A stretch of 64,000 nt of DNA from Vibrio sp. 99-70-13A1 (GCF_013114625.1 NZ_VTXD01000014.1:85726-149725), one strand, 5' to 3'; counted from the stretch's first letter, positions 19,781 to 30,937 are shown. Made by a program: numbers and translations. Notes: generated by a model from the sequence alone, not told the origin.

Positions 19781-19809
19781 TTGTCAGGTAAGTAAGCATT
19801 CGTTAGTAT
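19781..19809 (+). promoter_or_regulatory. Predicted sigma70 promoter of secG
   Basis: TTGTCA (19781-19786), 17-base spacer, TAGTAT (19804-19809). It lies about 100 bases before secG. Confidence 0.55.
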
Positions 19810-19912
19810 TGCTCGGCCTTCAGTTAGGAGGTCGCTAGCCTTGTTCTCTAAACATCGTTAAATAGTGTTTTAGAACGGCGCTGGCTCAACAATTAGGAAC
19901 ATAGGTGGAAAA

Positions 19913-20245
19913 ATGGTTACAGTTCTACTTGTGATTTACCTGTTGGCAGCGCTTGGTGTAATTGGCCTAGTGTTAATTCAACAAGGTAAAGGCGCAGATA
20001 TGGGAGCCTCATTCGGTGCTGGCGCTTCAAACACTGTGTTTGGTGCTGGTGGCTCAGGAAATTTCCTTACCCGAATGACTGCAATTTTTGCAATCGTATT
20101 TTTTGTTATTAGCTTAGTGCTTGGTAATATGTACACACATAAAACTGAGTCACAGTGGATTGACCCGACTCAAGGTCAGGTAATTCAACAAGCTAATGAT
20201 GCAGTGAGTGAAGTTCCGGCGCAAGGCGACGAGATTCCACAATAA
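19913..20245 (+). CDS. secG: Preprotein translocase subunit SecG
   Basis: Small inner-membrane subunit of the SecYEG channel that aids SecA-driven export. It has 110 residues. Two membrane helices lie at about 2-24 and 52-73, separated by a glycine-rich cytoplasmic loop containing [15 protein letters not shown], typical of the family. The tRNA-Leu gene follows 15 bases after the stop, as in E. coli, so the two are probably co-transcribed. Confidence 0.96.
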   Translation: MVTVLLVIYLLAALGVIGLVLIQQGKGADMGASFGAGASNTVFGAGGSGNFLTRMTAIFAIVFFVISLVLGNMYTHKTESQWIDPTQGQVIQQANDAVSEVPAQGDEIPQ

Positions 20246-20260
20246 TCTGAAAGATTTGAT

Positions 20261-20345
20261 GCCGAGATGGTGAAATTGGTAGACACGCTAGCATGAGGTG
20301 CTAGTGCCTTAGGGTGTGAGGGTTCGAGTCCCTCTCTCGGCACCA
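20261..20345 (+). tRNA. tRNA-Leu, anticodon GAG
   Basis: 85 bases with encoded CCA. The acceptor stem is GCCGAGA / TCTCGGC; the D-arm, the GAG anticodon in GCATGAGGTGC, the long class II variable arm (TGCCTTAGGGTGTG) and the T-loop GGTTCGAGTCC are all visible. Confidence 0.96.
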
Positions 20346-20356
20346 TGTTTACAAAC

Positions 20357-20384
20357 TTGTAAAACATCTTGTTGGGCGTATAAT
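20357..20384 (+). promoter_or_regulatory. Promoter of the tRNA-fMet-rimP-nusA-infB operon
   Basis: TTGTAA (20357-20362), 16-base spacer, perfect TATAAT (20379-20384). The tRNA starts 15 bases after the -10 box. Confidence 0.75.
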
Positions 20385-20398
20385 GCTCACAAGTCGGA

Positions 20399-20475
<77 letters not shown>

Positions 20476-20591
20476 ATTTTCTAAGCACGTATGTGTGAAA
20501 GTTGGTAGCAAGTTTACGTAGTGTGAACCTCACTACGAGTTAAGTATTAATCTTATTAGATAATTACTTAACGAATCAGGGTCCAGCAACA

Positions 20592-20620
20592 AAAACCCCG
20601 GCTTATTACGGGGTTTTTTG
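20592..20620 (+). terminator. Terminator after tRNA-fMet
   Basis: Stem AAAACCCCG / CGGGGTTTT (20592-20600, 20609-20617) followed by T residues, between the tRNA and rimP. Confidence 0.9.
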
Positions 20621-20673
20621 TTATCTAAGCATTTATAAATGCATTTAGGTAATGTTTGCTTGGAATTTAAATT

Positions 20674-20694
20674 GGGCTTTGAGCCCTTTTTTTG
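20674..20694 (+). terminator. Second terminator/attenuator directly before rimP
   Basis: GGGCT-TTG-AGCCC hairpin (five pairs or more) followed by seven T, only 16 bases before the rimP start. It probably sets how much transcription enters the nusA operon. Confidence 0.8.
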
Positions 20695-20710
20695 TTTCTG
20701 GAGTGGTTAA

Positions 20711-21166
20711 ATGACTGGTTTAGAAAGACAACTTACTGAAATGCTTGAAGCTCCTGTAGCTGCGTCAGGTTATGAGTTAGTTGGATTAGAATTTATTCGT
20801 GCGGGTGAGCACTCAACGCTACGTATCTACATTGATCATGAAAATGGTATTTTTGTAGATGATTGTGCTGAAGTAAGTCATCAAGTAGGTGCAGTATTAG
20901 ACGTTGAAGATCCAATTTCAGTGATTTACAACCTTGAAGTGTCTTCACCAGGTCTAGAAAGACCACTGTTTAAAGCTGAGCATTACCAACAATTTATTGG
21001 TCACGAGGTCAGCATTGTTTTGAAAATGGCTGTAGCCAACCGTCGTAAATGGAAAGGTGATATCCAATCTGTTGATGGTGAGACTATTTCGATATTAGCT
21101 GAAGGGAACACAGAAGAGTTTCCATTAAGCAATATTTCGAAAGCTAACCTGATCCCTAAATTTTAG
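20711..21166 (+). CDS. rimP: Ribosome maturation factor RimP
   Basis: Assists late 30S subunit assembly. It has 151 residues: an N-terminal alpha/beta domain with the conserved [13 protein letters not shown] and [11 protein letters not shown] regions, a [10 protein letters not shown] motif near residues 79-88, and a C-terminal SH3-like domain. First protein gene of the operon with nusA and infB; the nusA start follows after 35 bases. Confidence 0.96.
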   Translation: MTGLERQLTEMLEAPVAASGYELVGLEFIRAGEHSTLRIYIDHENGIFVDDCAEVSHQVGAVLDVEDPISVIYNLEVSSPGLERPLFKAEHYQQFIGHEVSIVLKMAVANRRKWKGDIQSVDGETISILAEGNTEEFPLSNISKANLIPKF

Positions 21167-21201
21167 TTCTCCTCGTGAGAAAAGCTTAAGAGGCTAGATA
21201 A

Positions 21202-22689
21202 ATGAACAAAGAAATTTTAGCGGTAGTAGAAGCTGTTTCAAATGAGAAAGCAGTTCCTCGTGAGCGTATTTTTGAAGCGCTTGAAATCGCGCTTGCAACA
21301 GCAACTAAAAAGAAAAGCGAACTTGAAATTGAAGTTCGTGTTGAAATTGACCGTAAAACGGGTAATTTTGAAACTTTCCGTCGTTGGGAAGCTGTTGAAG
21401 TTGTTGAATTCCCAACAAAAGAAATCTCTTTTGAAGCTGCACAGTACGATGACCCTGAAATCGAATTAGGTGGTTTCATTGAAGATGACATCGAATCTGT
21501 AACTTTCGACCGTATTACGACTCAAACCGCTAAGCAAGTTATTGTACAAAAAGTACGTGAAGCTGAGCGCGCTCAAATCGTTGAGCAGTTTATCGATAAT
21601 GAAGGTGAGTTAGTTACTGGTGTTGTTAAGAAAGTTAACCGTGACACAATTATCCTAGACCTAGGTAGCAATGCTGAAGCGGTAATCCTTCGTGATGACC
21701 AACTTCCTCGTGAAAACTTCCGTCCAGGTGACCGTGTTCGTGGTTTGCTTTATGCAGTTAAACCAGAGGCTCGTGGTTTCCAGTTATTCATTACTCGCTC
21801 TAAGCCTGAAATGTTAGCTGAACTATTCCGCGTAGAAGTGCCTGAAATTGGTGAAGAACTGATTGAATTGAAAGGTGCAGCTCGTGATCCAGGTTCACGT
21901 GCTAAAATCGCAGTGAAAACGAATGATAAACGCATTGACCCTGTAGGGGCTTGTGTTGGTATGCGTGGCGCACGTGTACAAGCGGTTTCTAATGATCTTG
22001 GCGGTGAGCGTATTGATATCGTGCTTTGGGATGATAACCCGGCACAATTTGTTATCAACGCAATGGCTCCTGCCGATGTAGCTTCTATCATCGTTGATGA
22101 AGACGCACACTCAATGGATATCGCAGTAGAAGCAGATAACTTAGCTCAAGCTATTGGTCGTAGCGGTCAAAACGTACGTCTAGCATCTCAACTAACTGGT
22201 TGGGAACTGAACGTAATGACAGTTGCAGATCTTCAGAAGAAACACCAAGAAGAAGCGGTTGCTTCAATTGAAAACTTCATGAAGCATTTAGACATCGAAG
22301 AAGATTTCGCTCAAATGCTTGTTGAAGAAGGTTTCTCTACTTTAGAAGAAGTAGCGTACGTTCCTGTAAATGAGCTTCTTGAAGTTGATGGTCTAGATGA
22401 AGGCATCGTTGAAGAGTTACGCAACCGTGCAAAAGATGCTCTGACTACTCTAGCACTTGCTAAAGAAGAAACTTTTGATGGCGTTGAGCCAGCAGAAGAC
22501 TTGCTTGCATTAGAAGGTCTTGAGCGCGAGATGGCTTACAAGTTAGCAGCGAAAGGTGTTGCTACACTTGAGGATTTAGCTGATCAAGGTGTCGATGAAC
22601 TAGAAGGTATTGAAGATCTAACAGAAGAACGTGCCGGTGAGCTTATCATGGCTGCACGTAACATCTGTTGGTTCGGCGACGAAGAATAA
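21202..22689 (+). CDS. nusA: Transcription termination/antitermination factor NusA
   Basis: Binds RNA polymerase and RNA to modulate pausing, termination and antitermination. It has 495 residues. In order: N-terminal polymerase-binding domain (about 1-125), S1 domain ([18 protein letters not shown], about 135-200), two KH domains ([15 protein letters not shown] and [15 protein letters not shown]), and two acidic C-terminal helix-hairpin repeats (from about 365) typical of gammaproteobacteria. infB starts 20 bases later. Confidence 0.98.
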   Translation: MNKEILAVVEAVSNEKAVPRERIFEALEIALATATKKKSELEIEVRVEIDRKTGNFETFRRWEAVEVVEFPTKEISFEAAQYDDPEIELGGFIEDDIESVTFDRITTQTAKQVIVQKVREAERAQIVEQFIDNEGELVTGVVKKVNRDTIILDLGSNAEAVILRDDQLPRENFRPGDRVRGLLYAVKPEARGFQLFITRSKPEMLAELFRVEVPEIGEELIELKGAARDPGSRAKIAVKTNDKRIDPVGACVGMRGARVQAVSNDLGGERIDIVLWDDNPAQFVINAMAPADVASIIVDEDAHSMDIAVEADNLAQAIGRSGQNVRLASQLTGWELNVMTVADLQKKHQEEAVASIENFMKHLDIEEDFAQMLVEEGFSTLEEVAYVPVNELLEVDGLDEGIVEELRNRAKDALTTLALAKEETFDGVEPAEDLLALEGLEREMAYKLAAKGVATLEDLADQGVDELEGIEDLTEERAGELIMAARNICWFGDEE

Positions 22690-22709
22690 CTCAGCAAGGA
22701 GAGAGCGGT

Positions 22710-25400
22710 ATGACACAATTAACAGTTAAAGCACTGAGTGAAGAGATTGGTACGCCAGTTGACCGCTTAATTGAACAACTTGCTGATGCAGGAATGAAGA
22801 AAGCAGGAACGGATCAAGTTTCAGATGCAGAAAAGCAAAGTTTGCTTACTCACCTGAAAAAAGAACATGGTGACACTTCTGGTGAAACTGAACCGACTCG
22901 CTTAACTCTTCAACGCAAGACCCGCAGCACGTTAAGTGTTGCCGCTGGAGGCGGTAAGAGTAAGGATGTTCAAGTTGAGGTACGTAAGAAGCGTACTTAC
23001 GTAAAGCGCAGCACAATCGAAGATGAAGCGAAACGAGAAGCCGAAGAAGCTGATACTCGTGAAGCGGAAGATAAAGCACAACGCGAAGCTGAAGAGCAAG
23101 CGCAACGTGTAGCTGCAGAGAAAGCACAGCGCGAAGCCGAAGAGAAAGTAAAACGTGAAGCAGATGCTAAACGTGAAGCTGAAGAAAAGGCAAAACGCGC
23201 ACAAGCTGATAAGGCTAAAAAAGACATGAATTCAAAGAACGCAGACACAAACGCACAAGCGAAGAAAGAAGCTGATGAGCTAAAAGCACGTCAGGAGCAA
23301 GAAGCAACGCGTAAAGCTGAAGCTGAAGCTGCAAAACTAGTTGAAGATGCTCGTAAGCTAGCAGAAGAGAACCAAGAACGTTGGTCTGAAGAAGAGAAAA
23401 AGAAGAAAGAGCAAGAGAAATCTGCGGATTACCATGTGACTACTTCTACTTACGCTCGTGAAGCAGAAGATGCAGCTGATAAAAAAGACGAGAAAGCACC
23501 TCGTCGTCGCAAGAAGAAGCCTGCTCCAGCAGCTCAACCTGGCAACAACCGTGGTGGTCGCAACCAACGTGGTCGTGGCGGTAAAGGTAAGCTTGCTAAA
23601 CCAACTTCAATGCAGCAAGGTTTTGATAAATCTGCAACTGTTGCTAAGTCTGACGTTGCTATTGGCGAAACAATCGTTGTTTCTGAACTGGCGAGCAAAA
23701 TGTCAGTTAAAGCAACTGAAGTAATTAAAGTTATGATGAAGATGGGCGCTATGGCGACTATCAACCAAGTGATCGACCAAGAAACAGCAGCTCTTGTTGC
23801 TGAAGAAATGGGTCACAAGGTTATTCTTCGTAAAGAAAATGAACTTGAAGAAGCAGTACTAGCGGATCGTGATAGCGATGCAATCGCTGAAGGTCGTGCT
23901 CCTGTTGTTACTATCATGGGTCACGTTGACCACGGTAAAACTTCAACACTTGATTACATTCGTAAAGCACACGTTGCTTCTGGCGAAGCTGGTGGTATCA
24001 CGCAGCACATTGGTGCTTACCACGTTGATACTGACAACGGCATGATCACTTTCCTTGACACTCCTGGACACGCGGCATTTACTGCAATGCGTGCTCGTGG
24101 TGCTCAAGCGACAGATATTGTTGTACTAGTAGTAGCAGCGGACGATGGCGTAATGCCACAAACAATCGAAGCAATCCAGCACGCGAAAGCGGCAGGCGTT
24201 CCTCTGATTGTTGCTGTGAACAAGATTGATAAAGAGGGTGCAAACCCAGACAACGTTAAGAATGAGCTAGCTCAATACGACGTTATCCCTGAAGAATGGG
24301 GCGGTGAGAACATGTTTGTTCACATCTCTGCTAAACAGGGTACAAACATCGAAGGTCTTCTAGAAGCAATCCTTCTTCAGTCTGAAGTTCTTGAACTTAC
24401 AGCAGTTAAAGAAGGCATGGCATCTGGTGTTGTTGTTGAATCTCGTCTTGATAAAGGTCGCGGTCCAGTTGCAACAGTACTAGTACAGTCTGGTACTCTA
24501 AATAAAGGCGACATCGTTCTTTGTGGTCAAGAGTACGGTCGTGTTCGTGCAATGCGCGATGAAAACGGTAAAGACATCGAAACTGCAGGTCCATCTATTC
24601 CTGTAGAAATTCTAGGTCTTTCTGGTGTTCCTTCATCAGGTGATGAAGCGACTGTTGTTCGTGATGAGCGTAAAGCTCGTGAAGTAGCTAACTACCGTCA
24701 AGGTAAATTCCGTGATGTTAAATTAGCTCGTCAACAGAAAGCTAAGCTAGAGAACATGTTTGCGAACATGGAAGCTGGTGAAGTTGCTGAACTTAATGTT
24801 GTACTTAAAGCTGACGTACAAGGTTCTGTAGAAGCAATTGCAGATTCTCTACTGAAACTTTCAACTGATGAAGTTAAAGTGAACATCGTAGGTTCTGGTG
24901 TTGGTGGTATTACTGAAACTGATGCAACGCTTGCAGCAGCTTCTAACGCTATTATCCTAGGTTTCAACGTTCGTGCTGACGCAACTGCTCGTGGCACTGT
25001 TCAGAATGAAAACTTAGATCTACGTTACTACTCAATCATTTACCAACTGATCGACGAAGTTAAACAGGCGATGGGCGGTATGCTTGCTCCTGAATTCCGT
25101 CAAGAGATCATTGGTCTTGCTCAAGTTCGTGACGTATTTAAGTCTCCTAAGATCGGCGCAATTGCTGGTTGTATCGTGACTGAAGGTACCATCAAGCGTA
25201 ACAACCCAATTCGCGTTCTTCGTGAAAACGTTGTTATCTACGAAGGCGAACTAGAGTCACTTCGTCGCTTTAAAGATGACGTACAAGAAGTTAAGAATGG
25301 TTACGAGTGTGGTGTTGGCGTTAAGAACTACAACGACGTTCGCGTTGGTGACCAGATCGAAGTATTCGAAATCGTTGAGGTTCAACGTACTCTAGACTAA
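22710..25400 (+). CDS. infB: Translation initiation factor IF-2
   Basis: GTPase that brings fMet-tRNA to the 30S initiation complex and promotes subunit joining. It has 896 residues from ATG 22710, behind AAGGAGAGAG; a longer in-frame extension into nusA is rejected. Order: IF2N domain, a highly charged Lys/Arg/Glu/Ala coiled region (about 90-260) with REAEE-type repeats, a second IF2N, then the G domain with [14 protein letters not shown] and NKID, followed by domains II-IV. The length of the charged region is usual for this group. Confidence 0.98.
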   Translation: MTQLTVKALSEEIGTPVDRLIEQLADAGMKKAGTDQVSDAEKQSLLTHLKKEHGDTSGETEPTRLTLQRKTRSTLSVAAGGGKSKDVQVEVRKKRTYVKRSTIEDEAKREAEEADTREAEDKAQREAEEQAQRVAAEKAQREAEEKVKREADAKREAEEKAKRAQADKAKKDMNSKNADTNAQAKKEADELKARQEQEATRKAEAEAAKLVEDARKLAEENQERWSEEEKKKKEQEKSADYHVTTSTYAREAEDAADKKDEKAPRRRKKKPAPAAQPGNNRGGRNQRGRGGKGKLAKPTSMQQGFDKSATVAKSDVAIGETIVVSELASKMSVKATEVIKVMMKMGAMATINQVIDQETAALVAEEMGHKVILRKENELEEAVLADRDSDAIAEGRAPVVTIMGHVDHGKTSTLDYIRKAHVASGEAGGITQHIGAYHVDTDNGMITFLDTPGHAAFTAMRARGAQATDIVVLVVAADDGVMPQTIEAIQHAKAAGVPLIVAVNKIDKEGANPDNVKNELAQYDVIPEEWGGENMFVHISAKQGTNIEGLLEAILLQSEVLELTAVKEGMASGVVVESRLDKGRGPVATVLVQSGTLNKGDIVLCGQEYGRVRAMRDENGKDIETAGPSIPVEILGLSGVPSSGDEATVVRDERKAREVANYRQGKFRDVKLARQQKAKLENMFANMEAGEVAELNVVLKADVQGSVEAIADSLLKLSTDEVKVNIVGSGVGGITETDATLAAASNAIILGFNVRADATARGTVQNENLDLRYYSIIYQLIDEVKQAMGGMLAPEFRQEIIGLAQVRDVFKSPKIGAIAGCIVTEGTIKRNNPIRVLRENVVIYEGELESLRRFKDDVQEVKNGYECGVGVKNYNDVRVGDQIEVFEIVEVQRTLD

Positions 25401-25482
25401 TCAGTCTGTACGACTCGACATATTGACTAAGGTTACTAACATTACTAGTAAAGGTAATAAGTAATCGGTTGTTGAATACACC

Positions 25483-25513
25483 ATGGGGGGCTGGTTATTA
25501 CCAAGCCCCCCAT
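25483..25513 (+). promoter_or_regulatory. G-rich hairpin between infB and rbfA
   Basis: ATGGGGGGC-TGG pairs with CCA-A-GCCCCCCAT (one bulged base, 6-base loop). It is very stable but not followed by a T-run, and rbfA starts 21 bases later. It may be a pause, attenuation or RNA-processing site. Confidence 0.6.
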
Positions 25514-25534
25514 CTTTCTAAGTGAGAAAAGAAA

Positions 25535-25948
25535 ATGTCAAAAGAATTTAGCCGCACACAACGTGTGTCTCAGCAGCTTCAAAAAGAGCTAGCACTTATC
25601 TTGCAACGTGAAGTCCGTGACTCACGTATTGGTATGGTAACTATTTCTGATGTAGAAGTGTCTCGTGACCTTGCATACGCAAAAGTGTTCGTGACTTTCC
25701 TATGTATCGGTGAACAAACACCTCAATCATGTCTTGCTGCTCTTAAAGAGCATGAAGTGCCAGTTCGTATGGCTCTTGGTAAGCGTATTCGTCACCGCCT
25801 GACTCCTGAAGTTCGTTTTACATATGACGATACATTAGTTGAAGGTATGCGTATGTCTAACTTAGTAAGTGAAGTTCTGAGTGAAGATAAGCGTAAGCAG
25901 CATGAAGCTGGTCGTGATGAAGATACAGAAACAAAGGGTGAAGAGTAA
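25535..25948 (+). CDS. rbfA: 30S ribosome-binding factor RbfA
   Basis: KH-fold protein needed for 16S rRNA 5' end maturation and cold adaptation. It has 137 residues. Conserved N-terminal [16 protein letters not shown] and the KH core with [21 protein letters not shown] are seen. The C-terminal tail is short, acidic and variable. Its stop overlaps the truB start by one base (TAATG), indicating translational coupling. Confidence 0.97.
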   Translation: MSKEFSRTQRVSQQLQKELALILQREVRDSRIGMVTISDVEVSRDLAYAKVFVTFLCIGEQTPQSCLAALKEHEVPVRMALGKRIRHRLTPEVRFTYDDTLVEGMRMSNLVSEVLSEDKRKQHEAGRDEDTETKGEE

Positions 25949-26901
25949 TGGCTCGCCGTCGTAAAGGTCGCCCTATTAACGGGGTAATTCTATTAGATAA
26001 GCCAACTGGTATTTCATCTAATGATGCACTGCAAAAAGTAAAACGCATTTACTTTGCAGAGAAAGCAGGGCACACCGGTGCTTTGGATCCTCTTGCGACT
26101 GGCATGCTGCCAATTTGTCTTGGTGAAGCAACGAAGTTCTCTCAGTTTCTATTGGATTCTGATAAGCGCTACGTGGTTATTGCAAAGCTTGGTGAGCGTA
26201 CCAATACCTCTGATTCAGATGGTGAAGTGGTTGAGACGCGTGATGTAAACGTGACTCAAGAGCAACTTGAACGTTGTATCGAAACCTTCAAAGGCGAAAC
26301 TGACCAGATTCCTTCAATGTTTTCTGCATTGAAGTATCAAGGTAAGCCTTTGTATGAATACGCACGTGCAGGTATCGAGGTTCCTCGTGAATCTCGTAAG
26401 ATCACTGTGTACTCTATTGAGCTTCTTCGCTTTGAAGGCGATGAAGTTGAGATGGAAGTACATTGTTCAAAAGGCACTTATATCCGCACGATTACTGATG
26501 ATCTTGGTGAAATGCTAGGCTGTGGTGCTCACGTGACTATGCTTCGTCGTACTGGTGTTGCAAAGTATCCGTATGAACGAATGGTAACGTTAGAGCAATT
26601 GAATGAGCTTTTAGAGCAAGCTCAAGATCAAGATATTGCACCTAAAGAGTTGCTTGATCCATTGCTTATGCCAATGGATACCGCAGTTGAAGATTTACCT
26701 GAAGTGAATATGAATGCTGAGTTGATGGACCTTGTTCAGCACGGAATGCCGGTTCAAATTGCAGGTGCTCCTACTGAAGGTACTGTCAGAATGACAAGTG
26801 GTGAGGAAAAACTTTTCCTTGGCGTTGCTCAGATCGATAAAGACGGTCGCGTTGCACCTAAGCGACTTGTTGTTTTTCGAGATGAAGAGCCGCAAGCTTA
26901 G
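25948..26901 (+). CDS. truB: tRNA pseudouridine-55 synthase
   Basis: Makes the invariant pseudouridine 55 in the T-loop of tRNAs. It has 317 residues. The catalytic Asp is in [15 protein letters not shown] (residues about 41-55); [11 protein letters not shown] lies before it, and a C-terminal PUA-like domain ends the protein. The start overlaps the rbfA stop. A terminator follows. Confidence 0.97.
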   Translation: MARRRKGRPINGVILLDKPTGISSNDALQKVKRIYFAEKAGHTGALDPLATGMLPICLGEATKFSQFLLDSDKRYVVIAKLGERTNTSDSDGEVVETRDVNVTQEQLERCIETFKGETDQIPSMFSALKYQGKPLYEYARAGIEVPRESRKITVYSIELLRFEGDEVEMEVHCSKGTYIRTITDDLGEMLGCGAHVTMLRRTGVAKYPYERMVTLEQLNELLEQAQDQDIAPKELLDPLLMPMDTAVEDLPEVNMNAELMDLVQHGMPVQIAGAPTEGTVRMTSGEEKLFLGVAQIDKDGRVAPKRLVVFRDEEPQA

Positions 26902-26926
26902 CTATTGGTAATAGTCGTCATTAAAT

Positions 26927-26961
26927 AAAAAGCGGGTATCCGATTCGGTGTCCGCTTTTTT
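26927..26961 (+). terminator. Terminator of truB
   Basis: AAAAAGCGG (26927-26935 region) pairs with CCGCTTTTT (26952-26960), with a T-run, ahead of the rpsO promoter. Confidence 0.88.
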
Positions 26962-26984
26962 GTTTATTCTACGTTCAATTATTA

Positions 26985-27013
26985 TTGCCCTTACTGGGAA
27001 ACTTCCCTATAAT
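26985..27013 (+). promoter_or_regulatory. Promoter of rpsO
   Basis: TTGCCC (26985-26990), 17-base spacer, perfect TATAAT (27008-27013). Confidence 0.8.
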
Positions 27014-27086
27014 CCTCGGCTCGCGTAGCGGCTGAATCAGAGATTGGCTGCTACAAATATAAACTTACTCTTATCAGGAGAGATTT

Positions 27087-27356
27087 ATGTCTCTGAATGC
27101 AGAAACTAAAGCAGCAATCGTTGCAGAATACGCACAATCTGAAGGCGACACAGGTTCACCAGAAGTACAAGTAGCACTACTTACTGCTTCTATCAACCAC
27201 CTACAAGGTCACTTCAAAGCGCACAAACACGATCACCACAGCCGTCGTGGTCTATTACGTATGGTTTCTAGCCGTCGTAAGCTTCTTGATTACTTGAAAG
27301 GTAAAAACCTTGCTCGTTACCAAGACCTAATCAAGCGTCTAGGCCTACGTCGCTAA
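27087..27356 (+). CDS. rpsO: 30S ribosomal protein S15
   Basis: Primary-binding protein of the 30S central domain. It has 89 residues, the exact family length. The conserved [21 protein letters not shown] and [11 protein letters not shown] segments are all present. RBS AGGAGAG precedes ATG 27087. It has its own promoter and terminator but probably also reads into pnp, as in E. coli. Confidence 0.98.
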   Translation: MSLNAETKAAIVAEYAQSEGDTGSPEVQVALLTASINHLQGHFKAHKHDHHSRRGLLRMVSSRRKLLDYLKGKNLARYQDLIKRLGLRR

Positions 27357-27385
27357 TTGCGATGTCTGCGAAGACAGTTTGAAGA

Positions 27386-27412
27386 AAAGGAGCATTTATG
27401 CTCCTTTTTTTG
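27386..27412 (+). terminator. Terminator of rpsO
   Basis: AAAGGAGCAT / ATGCTCCTTT stem with a T-run, 30 bases after the stop. Confidence 0.92.
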
Positions 27413-27551
27413 TGCCTGTAATATTTTTGATGTGATAAATGAGGGGTCTCTGTGCGGTTAACCTGATTTTTAGTCGTGAAAATGTCTCTTGCCAAGAAAA
27501 TAGTTTATACTCTTGCACGCTAATAATTGTTTGATTATTTAGCACTCTATT

Positions 27552-27653
27552 TAGCTCAACAATAACAGTCACAGATGTCGGCCAATAGGTCGCGACTATT
27601 AAAAGCAGATGTTAAGCCTTATTGAGCTACTCGTCTTTTTTTACTAGTCGCGA
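27552..27653 (+). promoter_or_regulatory. Long stem in the pnp leader (RNase III-type site)
   Basis: TCGCGACTA (27590-27598) pairs with TAGTCGCGA (27645-27653), flanked by AATA/TATT complementarity. A competing pair is TAGCTCAA (27552-27559) with TTGAGCTA (27622-27629). In E. coli a comparable leader duplex is cut by RNase III and lets PNPase repress its own mRNA; the same role is inferred here. A -10-like TATACT is at 27506. The 360-base gap holds no other gene. Confidence 0.6.
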
Positions 27654-27716
27654 TTAGTTATTGCGGAGCATTCATTCACTTATTCTGAAAAGCGATTTTC
27701 AGATGAAGGATATACA

Positions 27717-29837
27717 ATGTTTGAAAAACCAGTTGTAAAGTCATTCCAGTACGGTAACCACACTGTAACTCTAGAAACGGGCGTAATGGCACGTCAAGCT
27801 ACTGCTGCTGTAATGGCAACGATGGACGATACATCAGTATTCGTTTCTGTTGTTGCTAAAAAAGAAGCTGTTGTAGGTCAAGATTTCTTCCCTCTAACAG
27901 TTAACTACCAAGAGCGTACATACGCTGCGGGTAAAATCCCTGGTGGTTTCTTCAAGCGTGAAGGTCGTCCTTCTGAAGGCGAAACGCTAACAGCTCGTCT
28001 GATTGACCGTCCAATTCGTCCACTTTTCCCAAGTGCGTTTAAAAACGAAGTTCAAGTTATCGCTACGGTTGTTTCTATCAACCCTGACGTAAACCCAGAC
28101 ATGATCACTATGATCGCGACGTCTGCTGCGCTTGCTATCTCTGGTGCTCCATTCAATGGTCCTATCGGTGCTGCACGTGTTGGTCACATCGACGGCGAAC
28201 TTGTTCTTAACCCATCAAATACTGAGCTTGAAAACTCTAAACTAGACCTAGTTGTGTCTGGTACAGAAGGCGCAGTACTAATGGTTGAATCTGAAGCAGA
28301 TAACCTATCTGAAGAAGAAATGCTTTCAGCGGTTGTTTACGGTCACGACCAACAACAAGTTGTAATCAAAGCGATCAACGAGTTTGCTGCTGAAGTTGCA
28401 ACTCCATCTTGGAACTGGGAAGCGCCAGCAGTTAACACTGAGCTTAAAGCTAAAGTGGCTGAGCAAGCTGAAACTCGTCTATCTGACGCGTACCAGATCA
28501 CTGAGAAAATGGCTCGTTATGAGCAAGTTGGCACAATCAAAACTGAAGCTGTAGCTGCACTTCTTGCTGAAGATGAAAACCTAGATGAGCGCGAAATCCG
28601 CGGCATGCTTGGTTCTCTAGAGAAAAACGTAGTACGTAGCCGCATCATCGCTGGCAACCCTCGTATTGATGGTCGTGAAAAAGACATGGTTCGTGCACTA
28701 GACGTACGCACTGGTGTTCTTCCACGTACACACGGTTCTTCTCTATTTACTCGTGGTGAAACTCAAGCACTTGTTACTGCAACGCTTGGTACACAACGTG
28801 ATGCACAAATCATTGATAGCCTAATGGGTGAGAAGAAAGACAACTTCCTTCTACACTACAACTTCCCTCCATACTGTGTAGGTGAGACTGGCTTTGTTGG
28901 TTCTCCAAAGCGTCGTGAAATTGGTCACGGTAAGCTTGCTAAACGTGGTATCCAAGCAGTAATGCCTTCTGTTGACGAATTCCCATACACAGTTCGTGTT
29001 GTATCGGAAATCACAGAATCTAACGGTTCTTCTTCAATGGCTTCTGTATGTGGTACATCTCTAGCACTTATGGATGCTGGTGTTCCAATCAAAGCTTCTG
29101 TTGCGGGTATCGCAATGGGTCTTGTTAAAGAAGGCGACGATTTCGTTGTTCTTTCTGACATCCTTGGCGATGAAGATCACCTAGGTGACATGGACTTTAA
29201 AGTAGCAGGTACTAACGCTGGTATCACTGCTCTTCAGATGGATATCAAGATCGAAGGTATCACTAAAGAGATCATGCAAATTGCTCTTAACCAAGCGCAA
29301 GGTGCACGTAAGCACATCCTTTCTGTAATGGATGAAGCTATCTCTGGTGCTCGTGAAGACATCTCTGAATTCGCTCCGCGTATTCACATGATGAAGATCA
29401 GCTCTGATAAGATCAAAGATGTTATCGGTAAAGGCGGCGCAGTTATCCGTGCTCTTTGTGAAGAAACGGGTACTACAATCGAAATCGAAGACGATGGCAC
29501 AATCAAGATTGCTGCTACTGAAGGCGCAGCTGCTAAAGAAGCTATCCGTCGTATCGAAGAGATCACTGCTGAAGTTGAAGTGGGTCGTATCTACCAAGGT
29601 AAAGTTGCTCGTCTAGCTGACTTCGGTGCATTCGTAACGATTCTTCCTGGTAAAGATGGTCTAGTACACATTTCTCAAATCGCTGATAAGCGCGTTGAAA
29701 AAGTGTCTGATTACCTAACTGAAGGTCAAGAAGTACCAGTTAAGGTTCTTGAAATTGACCGTCAAGGTCGTGTACGTCTGAGCATGAAAGAAGCAGTAGA
29801 AACGCCAGCTGAAGGCGAAGCGCCTGCAGCTGAGTAA
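27717..29837 (+). CDS. pnp: Polyribonucleotide nucleotidyltransferase (PNPase)
   Basis: 3'-5' phosphorolytic exoribonuclease of the RNA degradosome. It has 706 residues. Two RNase PH domains (about 10-220 and 315-545) flank an all-helical linker; [18 protein letters not shown] lies in the second core. The C-terminus has a KH domain with [11 protein letters not shown] (about 560) and an S1 domain with [18 protein letters not shown] (about 622-690). Strong codon bias. Probably autoregulated through its leader stem. Confidence 0.98.
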   Translation: MFEKPVVKSFQYGNHTVTLETGVMARQATAAVMATMDDTSVFVSVVAKKEAVVGQDFFPLTVNYQERTYAAGKIPGGFFKREGRPSEGETLTARLIDRPIRPLFPSAFKNEVQVIATVVSINPDVNPDMITMIATSAALAISGAPFNGPIGAARVGHIDGELVLNPSNTELENSKLDLVVSGTEGAVLMVESEADNLSEEEMLSAVVYGHDQQQVVIKAINEFAAEVATPSWNWEAPAVNTELKAKVAEQAETRLSDAYQITEKMARYEQVGTIKTEAVAALLAEDENLDEREIRGMLGSLEKNVVRSRIIAGNPRIDGREKDMVRALDVRTGVLPRTHGSSLFTRGETQALVTATLGTQRDAQIIDSLMGEKKDNFLLHYNFPPYCVGETGFVGSPKRREIGHGKLAKRGIQAVMPSVDEFPYTVRVVSEITESNGSSSMASVCGTSLALMDAGVPIKASVAGIAMGLVKEGDDFVVLSDILGDEDHLGDMDFKVAGTNAGITALQMDIKIEGITKEIMQIALNQAQGARKHILSVMDEAISGAREDISEFAPRIHMMKISSDKIKDVIGKGGAVIRALCEETGTTIEIEDDGTIKIAATEGAAAKEAIRRIEEITAEVEVGRIYQGKVARLADFGAFVTILPGKDGLVHISQIADKRVEKVSDYLTEGQEVPVKVLEIDRQGRVRLSMKEAVETPAEGEAPAAE

Positions 29838-29905
29838 TTCTTAGCATATTAATGGGATTATCGCTTTTTAGTGATTTCTAACCCATTGGTAAAAAAGCAT
29901 GTTAT

Positions 29906-29934
29906 AAAGGGGAGCATATCGCTCCCCTTTTTTA
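29906..29934 (+). terminator. Terminator of pnp
   Basis: Perfect 10-bp stem AAAGGGGAGC / GCTCCCCTTT with a T-run. Confidence 0.93.
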
Positions 29935-29961
29935 TTGCGGTCTTACTAGGAGTATTTATTC

Positions 29962-30879
29962 GTGAAATGGTTTCAAACCGCGGGTTTGTGTGTGTTACTT
30001 ACGCTGACTGGTTGTGCATCAACATCTGATAAGATTACTCAGCAGTGGGTTTACCCTCCAATGGCTGTGCCTTTGCAAGCTAGTGTCCAACAAGAAGTTC
30101 AAATTGCCCGGTTAACGCAGCTGCTACAACGTACTGATTTAAAAAAAGAAGTACGAGCAAAGATGCTATTTGAACGCGGTAACTATTACGACAGCGTAGG
30201 TCTACGTGATTTAGCTCGCCTTGACTTTAACCAGTCACTTTCTCTTAATCCGGCTCAACCGGATATCTTCAATTTACTGGGCGTTTATTTTACTCAAATA
30301 GGTGAATTTGATGCGGCTTATGAAGCATTTGATTCGACGTTAGAGCTTGATCCTAGTAACTCTTATGCCGAAAGAAACCGTTCAATTGCGCTTTATTATG
30401 GTGAGCGGTATGACCTAGCGAATGAAGAAATGATGAAGCATTATAATGATGATCCTAGCGATCCATTCCGTGCTTTATGGCTTTATGTAATTCAAAGTGA
30501 GTTAACGCCAGAGCAAGCTAAGCAAGATCTAGAACAACGCTACGGTGCTAGAGATGAACAGTGGGGCTGGGTGCTTGTTGCTATTATGCTAGGGGATATT
30601 ACTGAAGAACAAGCGTTTAAAGCTATCTTATCAGGAACCCGTGATAATACATTACTTGCACAAAGGTTAACGGAAACTTATTTCTATTTGGCCAAGCGTC
30701 ACCACCTAGCGGGTGATTACGCGAATGCTATTTCACTTTATAAACTCGCACTTTCATTTAATGTTTATGAGTATGTGGAACATCGATATTCTTTCTTAGA
30801 GTTAGGTCGTATTTTCGAACAGCTTCAGGCTGAGCGTATCGCTCAAGCTAAGCTTAAAGAAGCGCAAACCACTCAGTAA
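29962..30879 (+). CDS. nlpI: Lipoprotein NlpI, TPR protein
   Basis: Outer-membrane lipoprotein that in E. coli is an adaptor for peptidoglycan endopeptidases and the Prc protease. It has 305 residues. The lipobox is LTLTGC with lipidated C18. TPR repeats are visible from about residue 66 (RGNYYDSVGLRDLARLDFNQ, ...NLLGVYFTQIGEFDAAYEAF). The start is GTG 29962 with AGGAG nine bases upstream; the nearby ATG is out of frame. It follows pnp as in enterobacteria but has a terminator on both sides. Confidence 0.95.
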   Translation: MKWFQTAGLCVLLTLTGCASTSDKITQQWVYPPMAVPLQASVQQEVQIARLTQLLQRTDLKKEVRAKMLFERGNYYDSVGLRDLARLDFNQSLSLNPAQPDIFNLLGVYFTQIGEFDAAYEAFDSTLELDPSNSYAERNRSIALYYGERYDLANEEMMKHYNDDPSDPFRALWLYVIQSELTPEQAKQDLEQRYGARDEQWGWVLVAIMLGDITEEQAFKAILSGTRDNTLLAQRLTETYFYLAKRHHLAGDYANAISLYKLALSFNVYEYVEHRYSFLELGRIFEQLQAERIAQAKLKEAQTTQ

Positions 30880-30911
30880 TAAAATATTTATATGTAACTA
30901 GTTTTAATTAG

Positions 30912-30937
30912 AACCGCTGCTTGTCAGCGGTTTTTTC
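30912..30937 (+). terminator. Terminator of nlpI
   Basis: AACCGCTG / CAGCGGTT stem (30912-30919, 30925-30932) and a T-run. Confidence 0.9.

Noticed and set aside
22668..22709. Longer infB reading frame beginning inside nusA
   Set aside because: The AAGGAGAGAG ribosome site and the family N-terminus MTQLTVK place the start at 22710.
25414..25470. TTACT/AGTAA repeats between infB and rbfA as a mobile-element end
   Set aside because: The repeats are short and imperfect, with no open frame or target duplication.
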